Positions 46,542 to 59,165 of a stretch of 64,000 bases of DNA are shown here, piece after piece. This stretch comes from Biscogniauxia marginata (Eukaryota; Ascomycota; Sordariomycetes; Xylariales; Xylariaceae): NCBI GenBank assembly GCA_022695795.1, contig MU404095.1:186001-250000 (forward strand), written 5' to 3'. Under the pieces are notes generated by a model, which had not been told where the DNA came from, did not search any database, and saw only the letters and a program-made list of their open reading frames with translations. The position numbers and the translations under genes are program-made. Position 1 is the first letter of the stretch. Every line of letters begins with the position of its first letter.

Positions 46542-47990
46542 GTCTTGTCTTGTCTTCGGGCTGCCCTTCACCGGCCGGCCGGCCTAGGGAAACTGCGCGC
46601 CGTGATATGTTAGTCTCTGAGCCATGGACTGCGAACGATAGGATGGCATGATAGAAAGGAGAGAGGTCTAAGCTACGTATTGCCCGGACGGCTTCTGACG
46701 GCCAAGGCCAAAGTGTCAATTGGCCAGTCGGACTTCCCATGCCATAGTGACGGGTAATACACATCTACGGGGGGCATAGCAGGTCCGAGATGAACCCACG
46801 AAGGAGAGCCTAGCTTACCAACAGACTAGCTCTCGCATAAAGGGTAGAATGTATAGATGAGGAAGAACGGCCAGTTGTCAAGCGCTCATCGGATTCACAC
46901 GGCCGGATTCGTATGGGATACTATATGGATAGAGGAAAGAAGCGACTGTAGGCCACGATGGACCAAGGTGGTATCATAGGGATACTAGTGATACGGACGC
47001 GGATACGGATGCGGACTCGGACTTTCTCAGGGTCTCGGGGTGGTCAGTATTTATGTCGGTGGTGGTGATAGATATCGACAGCTTCGCTTCGTTTCGATAA
47101 TGGTCGGCGGATGTGGTCGCACATTGGGAAACGCAGCAGACGGTGGGAGAGGTTGGCTGGTGGATTCTAGGGGGGCGGTCACTGTAGGAATAACTTGTAG
47201 GTTTCTTGGAGAAGCAGGTTGGAGGAGGTTGAGCAAAAGACCAAATTCTCCACCGATGACCTTTTTGGCTGCTCATTTGGGCTTCCTACTAACTGCTAGC
47301 AGCTTTGTCTGCTCGCGCCATCCGTTTCTCCGTCTAAGCCAATGAGAAGCGTCGAGCCTGTTCTCCAGACCTGTGTAACTGACGTGCGCCGTTCCTAGCC
47401 GGGACACTTGGCAGCTTAGTCAGTACGTAGCTAAAAAGGGGCCGCATAATTATAATTATACCACACTGCGCACATAGAAGTTATTTTATGCATATAATTC
47501 TAGTGGGCCCACCAGGTAGATCCCATACCTAGGCGGGACTTCCCGTTTCAAACAGTCCGGAACGGAATTTCTATTGACGATGTTTTGTATGTGGTGGAAA
47601 CATGCATTTCAATCCACTGCTTAAGGTAAGGTACCTCAGGCTAGGTACATACGTCACACCCCTTGTCTCTTAACCCCTCCTTCTCTTTAGTGTAACTACC
47701 TTAGGTATGTACATACTTACCTTAGGTTAATTAGGTGCCTTAGAGGTAACTAGGCTAGGCTACTACCTACTATACAAGTCCACTATAACTATAAATTTTT
47801 AGAGAGTGTTTCTGTTGCCTCGTCGCCCGCAACCGTTTAGCAAAAGCGGCTGCAATGTCAATAAAAAGCTAAGCATCGATCTACCCCAAAACTTCACCAG
47901 TCGAATATTTACACTGCCTCACCACCTCCCCTCCACCACACCATTCTCCTCTGCGCTTTTCCACCAAGCCATCAACAAGCCGTAGCCATC
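46542..47990. promoter_or_regulatory. Divergent promoter region, TSC2 / CSE1
   Basis: 1.45 kb. A 14-bp perfect palindrome of CCGG units lies at 46571-46584, 30 bp upstream of the TSC2 ATG. A dense cluster of TAGGTA/TACCTT motifs lies at about 47628-47778. The CSE1 leader is pyrimidine- and CA-rich up to the ATG. No gene is supportable. Confidence 0.5.
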
Positions 47991-50900
47991 ATGGCTACCG
48001 ACATTGGTCAGATTGCCCAACTGTTGGCGGCCACACTCGATCCAACCAAGCATCGCAAAGGTACGCAACAGCTCTCCAAACCACCCCGCCGTGATAGACG
48101 TTTGCCACCATACCCAAACCCTCTGCTAACACCGCCAACAGCCGAGAATGCGCTCAAGCTCGAGGAGAAGAAGCCTCAGTTCTCCCTGTCGCTTCTAAAG
48201 ATCGTCGCCTCCGAGTCCCTCGAGCCCAAGATCCGCCTTTCTGGAGCGCTATGCTTCAAGAATTTCATCCGACATAACTACGTCGTACGTTGGCTTCTTC
48301 CTCGCGATACCCGCGACACTGTTGCATCTCTGACACTTGGCCTGCGCAGGACGAGGACCGAAACTACAAGCTGCCCATCGACGAGGTTAATACGATAAAA
48401 CAGGAGCTTATTGGGCTCATGATCGCATGCCCCGCTACTATTCAGACGCAGCTAGGCGAGGCCATCAGTATAATCGCCGACTCGGACTTCTGGGACAGAT
48501 GGGACACGCTTGTCCAGGTGCGTCGCCGTAGCTTATCTCCCGACGCCCGCGACGTCTCTGCTAATACCGTTATCATAGGACCTCGTGTCACGATTCTCGC
48601 CCGACAACTACAAGGTCAACAACGGCGTGTTGGAGGTTGCGCATTCCATCTTTGTCAGATGGCGGCCGCTATATCGCTCTGACGACTTGTACGCTGAGAT
48701 CAACCATGTTCTGAACACCTTTGCCGTACCATACCTAACCCTTCTGAATGTATGCCTTTTGCGCCGTCTACGCTTCGTCTGTCACCGTGTTGCAGCTAAC
48801 AATATCCTAGGCTACCGACCAGTTGATTACCGCTAATCAGAACAACAAGGAAGCTCTCAAGGGTTACTTTGATACCCTGAGCCTACTCATCAAGGTCTTC
48901 TACGATTTATCTTGCCAGGACATGCCCCCCCAATTCGAAGCAAATTTAGAGCACCTTTCCGCCCTCCTCCACAAGTACTTGAGCTACGAGAACCCCTTGC
49001 TAGCGACCGACGATGACTCCGAAGCCGGTGTGGTTGAAAATGTCAAAGCCGATATTTGTGAGGTTTTGGAGCTCTACGTCAGCAAGTTCGACGATGATTT
49101 TGGCCGTTACATCCAAGTATTCATCTCCACGGCATGGAACTTGTTGTCAACAATCGGACCTGAGACCAAGTACGACAATCTTGTCAGCAAGGCGCTGCAC
49201 TTCTTAACGGCCATCGCCGGCACGCACCAGCACTCGGGTGCCTTCAATGATGAGAACGTTCTTAGTCAGGTGGTGGAAAAGGTAGTGCTGCCAAACGTTG
49301 CTCTAAGAGAGTCCGACGTAGAGTTGTTTGAAGATGAGCCTATCGAGTTCATCCGGCGCGACCTCGAAGGCTCCGATACGGATTCTCGAAGGAGAGCGGC
49401 GACCGACTTCTTACGGCAACTTCAGGTGCGATTCGAGCAAATGGTTACCACGGTGGCTGGTAGATACATCAACCACTACTTAGAGCAGGGCAAGTCGAAT
49501 TGGAAAGACAAGGACACTGCCATCTCTCTCTTCCTCTCCATCGCAGCTAAGGGCGCTGTTACTGCGGCGCATGGTGTCAAAACCGTCAATCCTATGGTCA
49601 ATGTGGTTGATTTCTTCCAACAACACGTTGCGAACGATCTGATCTCTGATACCGGCGTCGAGCCCATCTCCAAAGTCGATGCGATAAAATACTTGTACAC
49701 CTTCCGAAGTCAATTGACTAAGGAGCAATGGCAGGCCGCCTTCCAGCCCTTAATCAAGAATATGGGCTCCTCAAACTATGTTGTATACACATATGCAGCT
49801 ATTGCCGTCGAGAGGCTCTTGTACCTAAGCAACGATGCCGGTGCTCGCATCTTTGGCCGAGCTGACATCGAGCCGTTTGCCAAGGATCTGCTCGATCATC
49901 TCTTTAAACTCGTTGAGAAGGAGAACTCGCCGGCGAAGATGCAGGAGAACGAGTTCCTCATGCGGTGCATCATGAGGGTTCTTATTGTTATGAACACCGG
50001 CATCCTCCCTTTTGTGGATATGGTCCTCGAGCATCTCGTGGGAATCACGAATATCATAAAATCGAACCCGAGCAATCCCCGATTTTACTATTATCACTTT
50101 GAGGCCTTGGGTGCTGTCGTTAGGTATGACACCCCCTCTCACCAAACATGAGTTATGGGTGATCTAAGCTAACCAACATAGCTGCGGTTCGCCTGCTGGG
50201 ACCTCGAGGCTGGAGGATCGCCTGTGGGAACCCTTCAACTTGATCATTACAGAAGAAGTCAACGGTAGGGAACCTCTCAACACGTGTATAATGAGTGATA
50301 CTGATACGACTTGCAGAATTCATGCCTTACGTGTTCCAGCTATTTGCGAAGCTCCTAGAGCTCAATCCATCTGGAGCGCTGCCCAACCACTATCAAGCTC
50401 TCGTACCTCCCTTAATAGTGTCAACATTTTGGGAAACAAGAGGAAACGTTCCTGCTCTCACAAGACTATTGGCCGCCATTATACCTAGGGCAGCTCAGTC
50501 TATTGTAGCAGAAAATCAATTACAGCCAATTCTAGGCATTTTCCAGGGTCTCCTGAGGGGGAAGAAGACGGAACAGAATGCATTCGATTTGCTGGAGTCG
50601 ATCGTGCTATCGATACCTCGGTGCGTTTTAACGAGCCATGTTGATATACCAAAGACCGAGCTAACCAGATTTTAGAGCTGCACTTGAGCCATTCTTCAAG
50701 GAGATACTGGCGCTTATCTTCACTAAGCTACAATCCAGTCCATCTGACTCATTTAAGCTGCGGTTTGTACGATTCTACCACCTAGTATCCGCCCGAGTGG
50801 AAGCTGGGCTCGGTACCGACTTTTTCATCAGCCAGGTCGACTTGATCCAGAACAACCTCTTTACTCAGATCTACTTGACTATCATCCTCCCTACTTCGGA

Positions 50901-51300
50901 GCAGCTTGTACGTCCAGTAGATCGCAAGGCTGCAGTGATATCATTTGCCAAGTCAATGGGAGACAGTAGCGCCTTTGCGGAGCGTTATAAAAAAGGGTGG
51001 CGGTTCACATGCGAGGCCATGTTGAAGATGCTTATGAACCCGCCCAAAGTCACGATGGGTGCTGGAGACGAGGTGGTCCTCGAGGCTGATGTAGACGACA
51101 TTGGCTTTGGCTTGGGATACACCCCCCTAAACACGTGCAAGAAGTCGGCCCGCGACGACTTTCCCGAAGTTCAAGACATACAACAGTGGGTGCGTCAGTA
51201 TTTGACCGACGCCAATGCGCGACACAACGGGGCGGTTGCTGGATACATGGACCGTCTCACCGATGAGGGAAAACAGGCCTTGGCAATGTATGTGAGTTAG
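47991..51300 (+). CDS. CSE1: Exportin-2, importin-alpha re-exporter Cse1
   Basis: Eight exons: 47991-48060, 48142-48284, 48350-48517, 48579-48749, 48811-50123, 50182-50264, 50317-50620 and 50676-51300, giving 958 aa, essentially the length of yeast Cse1. The joins restore TKHRKAENALKLEEKKPQF (importin-beta N-terminal domain), FIRHNYVDEDRNYKLP, NATDQLITANQNN, ITEEVNEFMPYVFQLFAKLL and LSIPRAALEPFFKEI. The family landmarks NKEALKGYFDTLSLLIKVFY, LLATDDDSEAGVVENVKADI and VYTYAAIAVERLL are present. Cse1 binds importin-alpha with Ran-GTP and returns it to the cytoplasm; the fold is an array of HEAT repeats. Introns are 52-81 bp and clustered at the two ends. It shares its upstream region with TSC2. 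Confidence 0.96.
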
Positions 51301-53193
51301 ATTTGATGGCTAGTTGTGAGAAGTTAAGGTAGACCAAAAGCTTCATGGCGGCGTATTCAAGGGCAAGGCCAAAACAAGATGAAATGGAAAAGTTCTAGCG
51401 GCCTATACCGTTTTTACCAAACAAGATGAATTTTATATTGTCCTTCAAAGTGAATAATTGCTTCGCTGCCTACTATTAGCCAGAAATATGTAAGTCCTAT
51501 GTATCGCTACGGATGCAGACATATTAGCTGCGCCACGACCGGGGTACTCTATCAACCCCGAGATACTATCAGGGGCATGAGAAAGAGTTAGAAAGCATAT
51601 TTAGCAGCTAGGTGCAGGATATCGTGCTTTATGACCTTGAGGTTGTGAAAATCAAATGAGTTACTGTCTTCTCGTTCATTCCTTAAGAAATAAAAGAACA
51701 AACAGGGAGAGTAATGAAATATAGTCCCAACCCATATTTCTCACACTTCTTCCTTTGCATGCGAAAAGATGTGGGCATATGTATGCACACATTGTTTCAC
51801 TATTGTATTTTGTCTTTTCGTTCCCAAGTGGCTCTCGTTGAGGGCATACCCTTATGACGATTTATATTTATATTTACGTGGACCTAGGGTCCTATCGATG
51901 TTTCGTTAGCCTTAGATAATAAGTGTTTTCATAAAGTGGAAAGAGGAATACAAGGTATGTAGTGTTAAATGATTATATTAGGGAAAGGGGGGGGGGGGGG
52001 TAATGTGTATCTCAGCTAACCTGGCTGGCTGGCTGGCTGGTTAATCCGCTTCTCGATGATAAGCGTGCTCGAGATACGGATAGGAAACGAGGTATTGGGC
52101 GAGAAATAGAGGAACACATGATGCTGGTATGTCCGAGTCTAGAATAATTACTGCTGTCGCCCCTGTTTTTGGTAAGCTCCCACCGTTACTAGTGTCCTTA
52201 GATGAATATCGATTATACGTTAGTCTTCTCTTCTTTCTGACCTTCGGGGTGTTTGTATGTATCTTAACGGAATCCTCGGAAGAGTCAAAGGAAAAGTACT
52301 TAGGATTACGGTTTGGCTCGAGGAATAAAAGAGGGGAACACTCGTCATAAGGTGAGGGACGTGTGTGTTAGACGTTAGACGTACACTGAGGGCAACGCGT
52401 CCATACCTTGCTCTTCAAGGTGATCGATACCCAAGGAAGTCTAGCCAGCTCCGGGAATGTGACGTGTGCTTCCGCTGCGTTAGCTGTAACAAACAGTTTT
52501 TGTTGAACCCTTTCCATCCTGACCTGACGCCTAATAGGGGAAACCAATGTCGATAGATGCTTGAGATGTAAAGTGGTAGGAATTATGAAATTGATCCATT
52601 CCATATGCCGTCGCCCTTATTGTATCTTGTGTTCACGCTCATCTGGATATTGTAGCCGTCAATTCAAGTGTGAACGAGAAAGGCGAAATCGTGAGATAGG
52701 ATGGTAATTTTACGCTGTTCCGGTTCATGTCATTCATCTGGGAATTATATTGCTGTTATACTGATAGATTTGATAACACTGATGAATTATTTAGTACCTA
52801 AAGCCCATCTCGAAACTCAATTCAGTATTAACCCGAGGCCAACCTATTCGCATTGCATAACATTGAGATACAGGTCATGAGAACATTACTCAAATTTCTT
52901 TTCTTTTTTTGACACGAGCGACATAGATACATAGATGGTAGCCATTCTTTTCAGCCGCAGAGGCGTTCGAAAGGAAGGAGAGCCATATCCAAATCCGATA
53001 CACAACCACAGCGACACCAACAACATCAGAGAGGCGAACGCATACTTCAACCGAGCTCATACATACATTTGATGGGACTTTGCTTTTTTGCTTTTTTCTT
53101 CGAACGAACAGAAAAAGAGACATAGTTAATCATTCATTGACCTAATGCAGACTTATACATATTTATATATAAGTACCGTCGGCGCATATTGAC
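51301..53193. other. Convergent intergenic region CSE1 / alcohol oxidase
   Basis: 1.9 kb between two 3' ends. It contains a 14-G run (51987-52000) and a (CTGG)5 repeat (52021-52040). An 83-base minus-strand T/A-rich stretch near 52900 is unremarkable. No gene is seen. Confidence 0.45.
52021..52040. repeat. (CTGG)5 microsatellite
   Basis: Five perfect CTGG units just after a 14-G run. Confidence 0.95.
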
Positions 53194-55985
53194 TTAGAGT
53201 CGGAACGGCAGCGCGACCTCGCCTGGGGCGTTGTACTCCGGGACCTTCATGTCGAGCGCTGCGCCCGAGTACCCGAGGTCCTCGGCGACGAGGGTGGCGG
53301 CCTTCTCGCCGATCAACAGAGCGGTGGAGTAGCTAGTAGTCGAGTTAGTTCAAACTCATACAATAGTCTCCCATCATAGTGGAGGGTAGTAATGGCGGGT
53401 ATTCAACTCAATAGTAAGCAGTTGAGTGAGGGGGAGGGAGCAACAGGTATGAGATGGTAAGTAGGGTGGGATTTTCATGTAGGTAGGCATAGTCGGGAGC
53501 ACTTGAATAAAGGCGAACTTACGTGTTGCAGCCGACGTTGTCGGGGCAGATACTCAGGTCTGCGACCTTGAGGCCCTTGACGCCGTGGACGTTCAGGCGT
53601 TCGTCAAGGACGCCGTGCTTGACGATGCTGTTGCCCTCCTTGGGGGCCATCGAGCAAGTCTGCGAAGAAGAATTCGTGTTAGTCGATCACTTCTCTCTGA
53701 GACAAAAAGGAAATTGAATATAGTCAGAAACAGATAAACTTACGCCTAGGCAGTGCCAGGTACTCTCGACGTGGCGCTTGACCCACTCCTCGATCGCCTC
53801 GATGTCCTTGTTGCTGTACTTGAGGTCCTCCCTGACCTCGGCCTTGTTGCTGTTCAGGATGTGCGGCCCGGAGGTCTTGTCGGGCGGCGGGTTGAAGACG
53901 CTCCAGCTGCCGTGCGTCAGGCCGGCGCTCAGGTTGTCGGGCAGGGCCCACTGCTTGGTGGTCTCGAGGTCCATGTCGTTGGCGCGCGCGGGCGAGTCGT
54001 AGTCGAAGAACGGGTGCATGGCCTGCACCTCGCCGGCGTAGGCGTCCATGCGCCGCGCCGTCTCGCGCGACTTGATGTAGCCCCAGACCATCGGCGCCAT
54101 GTCCCGCTCGTCGTTCATGAAGCCCGTGTCGAAGTCGGGCGTCTCGTACGGGTCCGCCGACTTGATGTGGGTGAAGCCGCGCGAGAACGGGTACTCCAGG
54201 AAATGGAACATGGTGAAGAAGTTTCCGGGCGGCCTGTATTATTGTTAGTGAAAAATAAGATTGATGGTGGTGATAGAGGAGGAGGAGAGACAAAGTGAGG
54301 CTCACATCAGCATGTGGTCGCCGAACCAGCCGGCAATGATTGAGTAGTGCATCACCGGTTTGTCGGGCTTGTCCTTAAAGTACGACTTCCAGCCATCGGT
54401 GAAGTGTGGCGTGGGCCACGATTCGAACTGCTTAAGTTCATCCTGGGTAGGTCGAATCTTGACGCCGGCCTCAATGCCGTTGGTGGCAAGCGGGCCAGTC
54501 CCAAACAAGTTCCACTGGTCGAACACCTCTAGAGTTGGATGGTCAGTAACCGTGTTAGGTGGTGGGTCATAGAATGGCATTGCTTACTCTTCTGAACTTC
54601 CGGGACGCCTCGGACGAAGTCATCGAAACTTTCTGTACCCGGCTTGGTGCGGAACGTGGAGAACGTGAGGTAGTGGTCTTGGAAGTTGAGACCAACGCCG
54701 GGAAGGTCAACAATTGGCTTCACGCCCACCTTCCTCAGCTTCTCGGGGTCACCTATTAACTTTAGTTAGTCTCATGCCATTATTGAAAAGGAGATGGGGG
54801 GGTCATGGGTACCAATTCCGGATCGTTGAAGGATCAAAGGAGATGAAAGTGTGCCGCCAGACACAACAATCTGCTTGCGAGCCCTGAAGGTGCGGGTCTT
54901 GAGTTGTCCCGGGTGAAGAGGCTTGGTTGGACTTTTTGACACAAGTTAGGTTCATATCAATCGCTCAGAGGGTAAAGCAGCCTTACACTGTCTGAACAGC
55001 TACAGCACGGCCGTTCTCAATGATGACCTTATCTACCTTCGTGTTGCAAAGAAGGTAGAGGTTATCGTGGACAGCGCGGGTGGAGTGGACGTAAGCATGA
55101 GCGCTGTCGCTGCGGCGGCCCGTCTGTGGATATTCATCAGCAACAAGTACTTGCATAATAGTGCACTGCAGAGTCTTACATCTCGGTTGATCCACTTCAG
55201 CCAGTGTTCAGCTCCGTGTCCGGTGCTCAAGTCTTGTAGATCATCCACGAACGGGATGTCTTGGGACTCGGCAGCCCTCAAGAAATCATCCTTGACTGGG
55301 TACGTGCTGGAGAGGGTTAGGGCGAAAGTACTATTTTAGCGGCATGGATTTTACTTACTAGTTTCCGAAGGATACCTTGATCGGCCCATCAAAGCCATGA
55401 AGGTCCCTTTGCAAGTTAGCCTAGAGTAGACACCAATCATATGTATTACCTACTTGTTGTGGCATGCTCTCTGGTATGTCTCATGCTTCTTCATGAGTGG
55501 GAGAAGTTCCTTAGTGGTCCATCCCTTAGCCTGGAAGTCATCATAATCCGAGGCCGAAGCACGCGTGTACATCTAAAGATGTTAGCTGAGCCGAAACGCC
55601 CCTTTTGCCTTCGACGCCAGTCTCTTACCAAGAAGTTGATGGAAGAACCACCACCGAGAATATGCGCGCATGGCACAACTGCCTTTCGGCCAGCAAGCCA
55701 TTTTGATGGGCGGGACTCATAGAAGGATGCCGTCTTAGAGTCCAGTTTCATGTTACGGGGATAGATCCCCGGCCGGAAGACCCATGGGTTGTTCAGGTTA
55801 CTTTCACCAGCCTCGATAAGTAGCACTTTCAAGTTGTGGTCAAGGTTGGCCAGACTAAACAAGTTAGCAAGAAAAGAACCATCACAAATCCCTTTCAAGT
55901 TGATAACTTACCGGCCAGCAACAACACACCCGCAACTTCCACCTCCACACACAATGATATCGAATTCTTCTGGGAGAAGGGGCAT
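53194..55985 (-). CDS. AOX1: Alcohol (methanol) oxidase, GMC oxidoreductase
   Basis: Twelve exons: 55985-55912, 55854-55629, 55572-55454, 55406-55359, 55306-55180, 55123-54987, 54931-54813, 54752-54588, 54528-54306, 54233-53744, 53659-53523 and 53332-53194, giving 667 aa with every join in frame. FAD-binding GGGSCG lies at residues 14-19, LLIEAGESN follows, and the GMC signature GGGSSINFLMYTRASASDYD is present. The catalytic pair fits: H573 in STWHCLGTCSMAP and N621 in CNTYSTALLIG, equivalent to His567 and Asn616 of yeast AOX. The enzyme oxidises short primary alcohols to aldehyde and H2O2, usually in peroxisomes. The C-terminus is ALPFRL, only a weak PTS1-like signal. Exon 10 is markedly GC-rich; the last intron (190 bp) is the longest. 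Confidence 0.95.
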
Positions 55986-57934
55986 TTTGTCGTTAGATTC
56001 TTTCTGTTGGTCCCGACTGAAGAGTCTAGAGAACATGTCCCGGGGGTCAGGTTCATAGAAGTTATTTACTTCTTATGTTCCATCGAAAGGGGAGGGTTGT
56101 TTGCACATAGATATACCCAGACGAAGAGGGGAATCTGAGTTACGAGATCCGGGGTAACTCCACATAGTCGATGCGTACGAAACCGCCAATGGCAACTTCA
56201 TGTCGCCAACAGCATGCGTCGAAGTCCAATAATGGGCTACGCGATCCTTCTGAACCCCTCTCTCGGGGATATTGCCTGCCAATAGTCGTCGTCATCTGAC
56301 AGGTTTCCAATGCAACGCCTCCTCACGCCCAGTGACCAAGCGCTGGCGTACCTATCTGGGTGGTTGATCCGGGAAAGACGAAACCAGGCATAGCTTCATG
56401 TCGATCCTTAGACTTCCCTGGGCTAGAGGGCCTCTCATGCGGGGAGGAGGCGTGTAAGTCGAGCCTGCTCTGTGCTAAGTTTCTAGGCTCTATGATTACT
56501 TATCCAGGGGGAAAGGGGGGGGGCTGTGTGGGATGGACGTCGTATTCTAGAGTTGCCGTACAACTAAGGGCTGACGTCTATTTTGGAGCAGCATCTGCCC
56601 TGCCCTCGGTGAGGCTCGGGATGTTCATCGTTGATGGCCTCGAATCGGCCAATTCTTAGTATACCAAGTTGGGTAACGTCCAATAATATGCAAGATTTGA
56701 TTGGCCCCCGGGATCTGCAGCTAGTGTTAGCAGGATGCGGGGGTGGGGACTATTTGAATTCAAATAGCCGTTTTCCTAGCTGTAGGCTGTGTTTCCCCGC
56801 AAAGTCAGTGCGTATACGTGATACAATTACATGCTGGGGTGGAGTTCCTCGCTTGTAATCAGGACCCTTCGTAAGCAGTATGTGGTTCGAGAAACCCCAA
56901 CAGACATCCTGTTACGGGCTCGTGGTTGGCCAGGGTTGTCCAGGTTGGCATAGACCTGTGTCTAAAACCGACTATCCTGACCTCTGCTTGGCGATTAGTC
57001 TTGGGGTAGCTTTGCCAGGTCGTCAGATGTCCGCACCGCCAATGCGGAGAAGTGCAGCTAGGCAGTCCGTTCTTGGTCTGTTCTCTGTTGTTGGGTAGAG
57101 CTCTACGATGTGATTTGGCAGACTTAACTGCATGGTACAGCGGAGATTTTTGGCTAAGAAGATAGTGTATGTTCGCGTGTGTTGCGGTGTATCAAGTAAT
57201 GTAACTAACTGCCGACAGAGCCGGTAGCAACCAGCGTCGTTCGTGCAAATTGATACGCGATACGAACTACCGGGTCTGGAGGCTTTGCCTCAATGGACAA
57301 GTGGTAGTTGGAGAACTTGACGTTTGTGGCTACACAAACACTGGCTGTCGGTGTTCCTGCTGGCCGATTCCAACTACGATGTCTGCACCATTCACACATC
57401 GAGATTCCAAAGATGAGATGGATGTCAGGGCTCCATGCATAAAACCAAGGCTTTTCTGAAAACAGATGCAGGCCCCACAGTCCATCAACTACCTGGGACG
57501 AGTTAGTCCAGCTACGTTGCTTCTGCACGTCCTCCGCATTGTCCGCATGGGGGTTTCGTCACTATGATCAGATGATGGACCTTCTAGTCCACCATCGACC
57601 AGAGTCCCTTCTCAACTCAAGACCCCTTTTGGAGGTAGAGCCTGGACAGGAAGGAACTTTAGGACGAGTGCCTTTGTGATTACACGAAACTATTGTATTA
57701 ATCAGCTGGTTCTGGCTATTATGTAACACAGAAACCCCAGAAACAGGCCATAAGCCAACGTATATCCCTACCTAAGCATCGCGCTTATGTGGGTTGGAAA
57801 CTCAAATCATCAGGGGAAGTGTTAGACTAGGTATGCGTCGGCCATTGGATTATAGCCACAGTAGCTTTAAATACGTACCTAGGTCATGTATGCTCCTAGG
57901 TACGTCTTGCTAGTCCACGTTAGCAAGTCCTCCC
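55986..57934. promoter_or_regulatory. Alcohol oxidase upstream region
   Basis: 1.95 kb upstream of the oxidase and downstream of the GT25 gene. It contains a perfect 18-bp palindrome and several TACCTAGG motifs near 57765-57905. ORFs of 60-107 codons on both strands show no family likeness. Confidence 0.45.
56750..56767. repeat. Perfect 18-bp palindrome
   Basis: CTATTTGAATTCAAATAG equals its own reverse complement. It lies about 770 bp upstream of the alcohol oxidase ATG. It could be a dimeric regulator site or a chance palindrome. Confidence 0.8.
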
Positions 57935-59165
57935 TTAGTCCTCCCACTGCTTCCCCGGAGCTAATCCTCGGACTAGACTTTTTAGATTCAAACGCGTACT
58001 GTAGACCACGTTCTCCGTAAAACCGACCTCTCTGACCTCTTCGTCCTGCCAATTTCCGTTTATATCCGAGTCCGAGCTGATCCTCCCCTTTGGGCGATGA
58101 TGCACAAACAAGCTCGGCACAACACTTATGCAGCGCATGCCGTTTGCACGCAGGCGGCAGAGATCGCTTAGATGGTTGTCAAACGGTTTGTTCTGCCCCT
58201 CAATTCCCATATACTGAAGCGCTTTCTCGGCCCCCGACGTGCTCAGCGCATACGTGAAGCTGCAGACGTTGTCGCCGGGCACGTACACAATCCTCGTCTG
58301 CGGTGGGTAGGAATCCCAGTTGAATGATCCGTTGGCCTTAATGTGCTTAAGTGAGGGGACTGTGGGGTCATTTTTGATTAACACTTTCCGGCTCTCACGG
58401 TCCTCATCGGGTATCTGCAGGTGTGGTGCTAGGTCTTCGTCGAAGTTCGTTACACAAGATCCTAGCCATAGCATGTCCCAATTCTGACCGTATGGACTAG
58501 GGGACGAGAGAGTCTGATCGTGATGGAGACCGGTTTGGATTGCTTCCGCAGCTGAGGCGAATTGGGCTAGTTGTGTTTTTATATGCACGTCCCAGTCCAT
58601 GTCATCTTCCATAATGAGGGCCGAAGAAAGCCCATCCTCGACGATCTGGCGTATTGCGTTGATGTGACCTCTCCAGGATCCCAAATTACTGTCTGGTAAT
58701 ACCTTACGATCCCAACCCTAAGACGTTAATATCAGTTGCAAAGCTAACCCTAAGATTAAGCGTATTAGAATATCTTACGAAAGGCAGCGCTTTGTCAGGG
58801 ATGCTTTCTCCTAATACACCATCTACCCAGGTTAATTTGAACTCAGTGAGCGCGGACATCAAAGTTAGAGCATCGCGCTTATCGCTTCGTTCCGGTAGAC
58901 CGATGGCCAAAACCTTCTCGAACTACGTGGGATTAGCTAGTGGCAATGTTGCCCGACAAACCCGAAAAGATCTGTAAAGACCACCTACCCCAAGTGTCGA
59001 GTTTAAGACATCATGTTTTGTGTCTTTTCGCTTAGGCAGCGTCCATATGTTCGATCCCCTGCTGCTTTCGGAATGGCAATCGAACCACCAAAAGCCGAGA
59101 AGACAGCAGAGGAAGGACAGTGTGGCTAGCACCGGAATGCTGGTAGCTGTTCGTCTTAGAATCAT
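57935..59165 (-). CDS. Glycosyltransferase family 25 (LPS-biosynthesis-type) protein
   Basis: Three exons: 59165-58989, 58922-58779 and 58717-57935, giving 367 aa; introns are 66 and 61 bp. An N-terminal signal anchor (about residues 10-28, IPVLATLSFLCCLLGFWWF) predicts a type II Golgi or ER membrane protein. GT25 landmarks follow: VLAIGLPERSDKRDAL, LTWVDGV, GSWRGHINAIRQIVEDGLSS, ALIMEDDMDWD (acidic nucleotide-sugar/metal motif near residues 144-150) and NWDMLWLGSC, then VYVPGDNVCSFTYALSTSGA. The joins restore NSTLGFEKVLAIG and LPFGWDRKVLPD. Fungal members are common but their sugar donor and acceptor are mostly unknown. Complete and of normal length. Confidence 0.9.

Noticed and set aside
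46542..46571. Non-ATG start at 46571 for TSC2
   Set aside because: The codon is GTG; the in-frame ATG at 46541 is the plausible start.
46974..47276. 100-codon minus-strand ORF in the TSC2/CSE1 divergent region
   Set aside because: It is Ser/Thr/Pro-rich low complexity inside a promoter region, with no motif and a frame matched by equally long ORFs on the other strand.
53724..54305. 180-190-codon ORFs over exon 10 of the alcohol oxidase
   Set aside because: They are shadow frames caused by the GC-rich exon; the GMC frame is conserved and splices correctly on both sides.
57205..57528. 107-codon minus-strand ORF upstream of the alcohol oxidase
   Set aside because: It is Trp/Cys/His-rich with no recognisable family and no flanking exons; probably chance.
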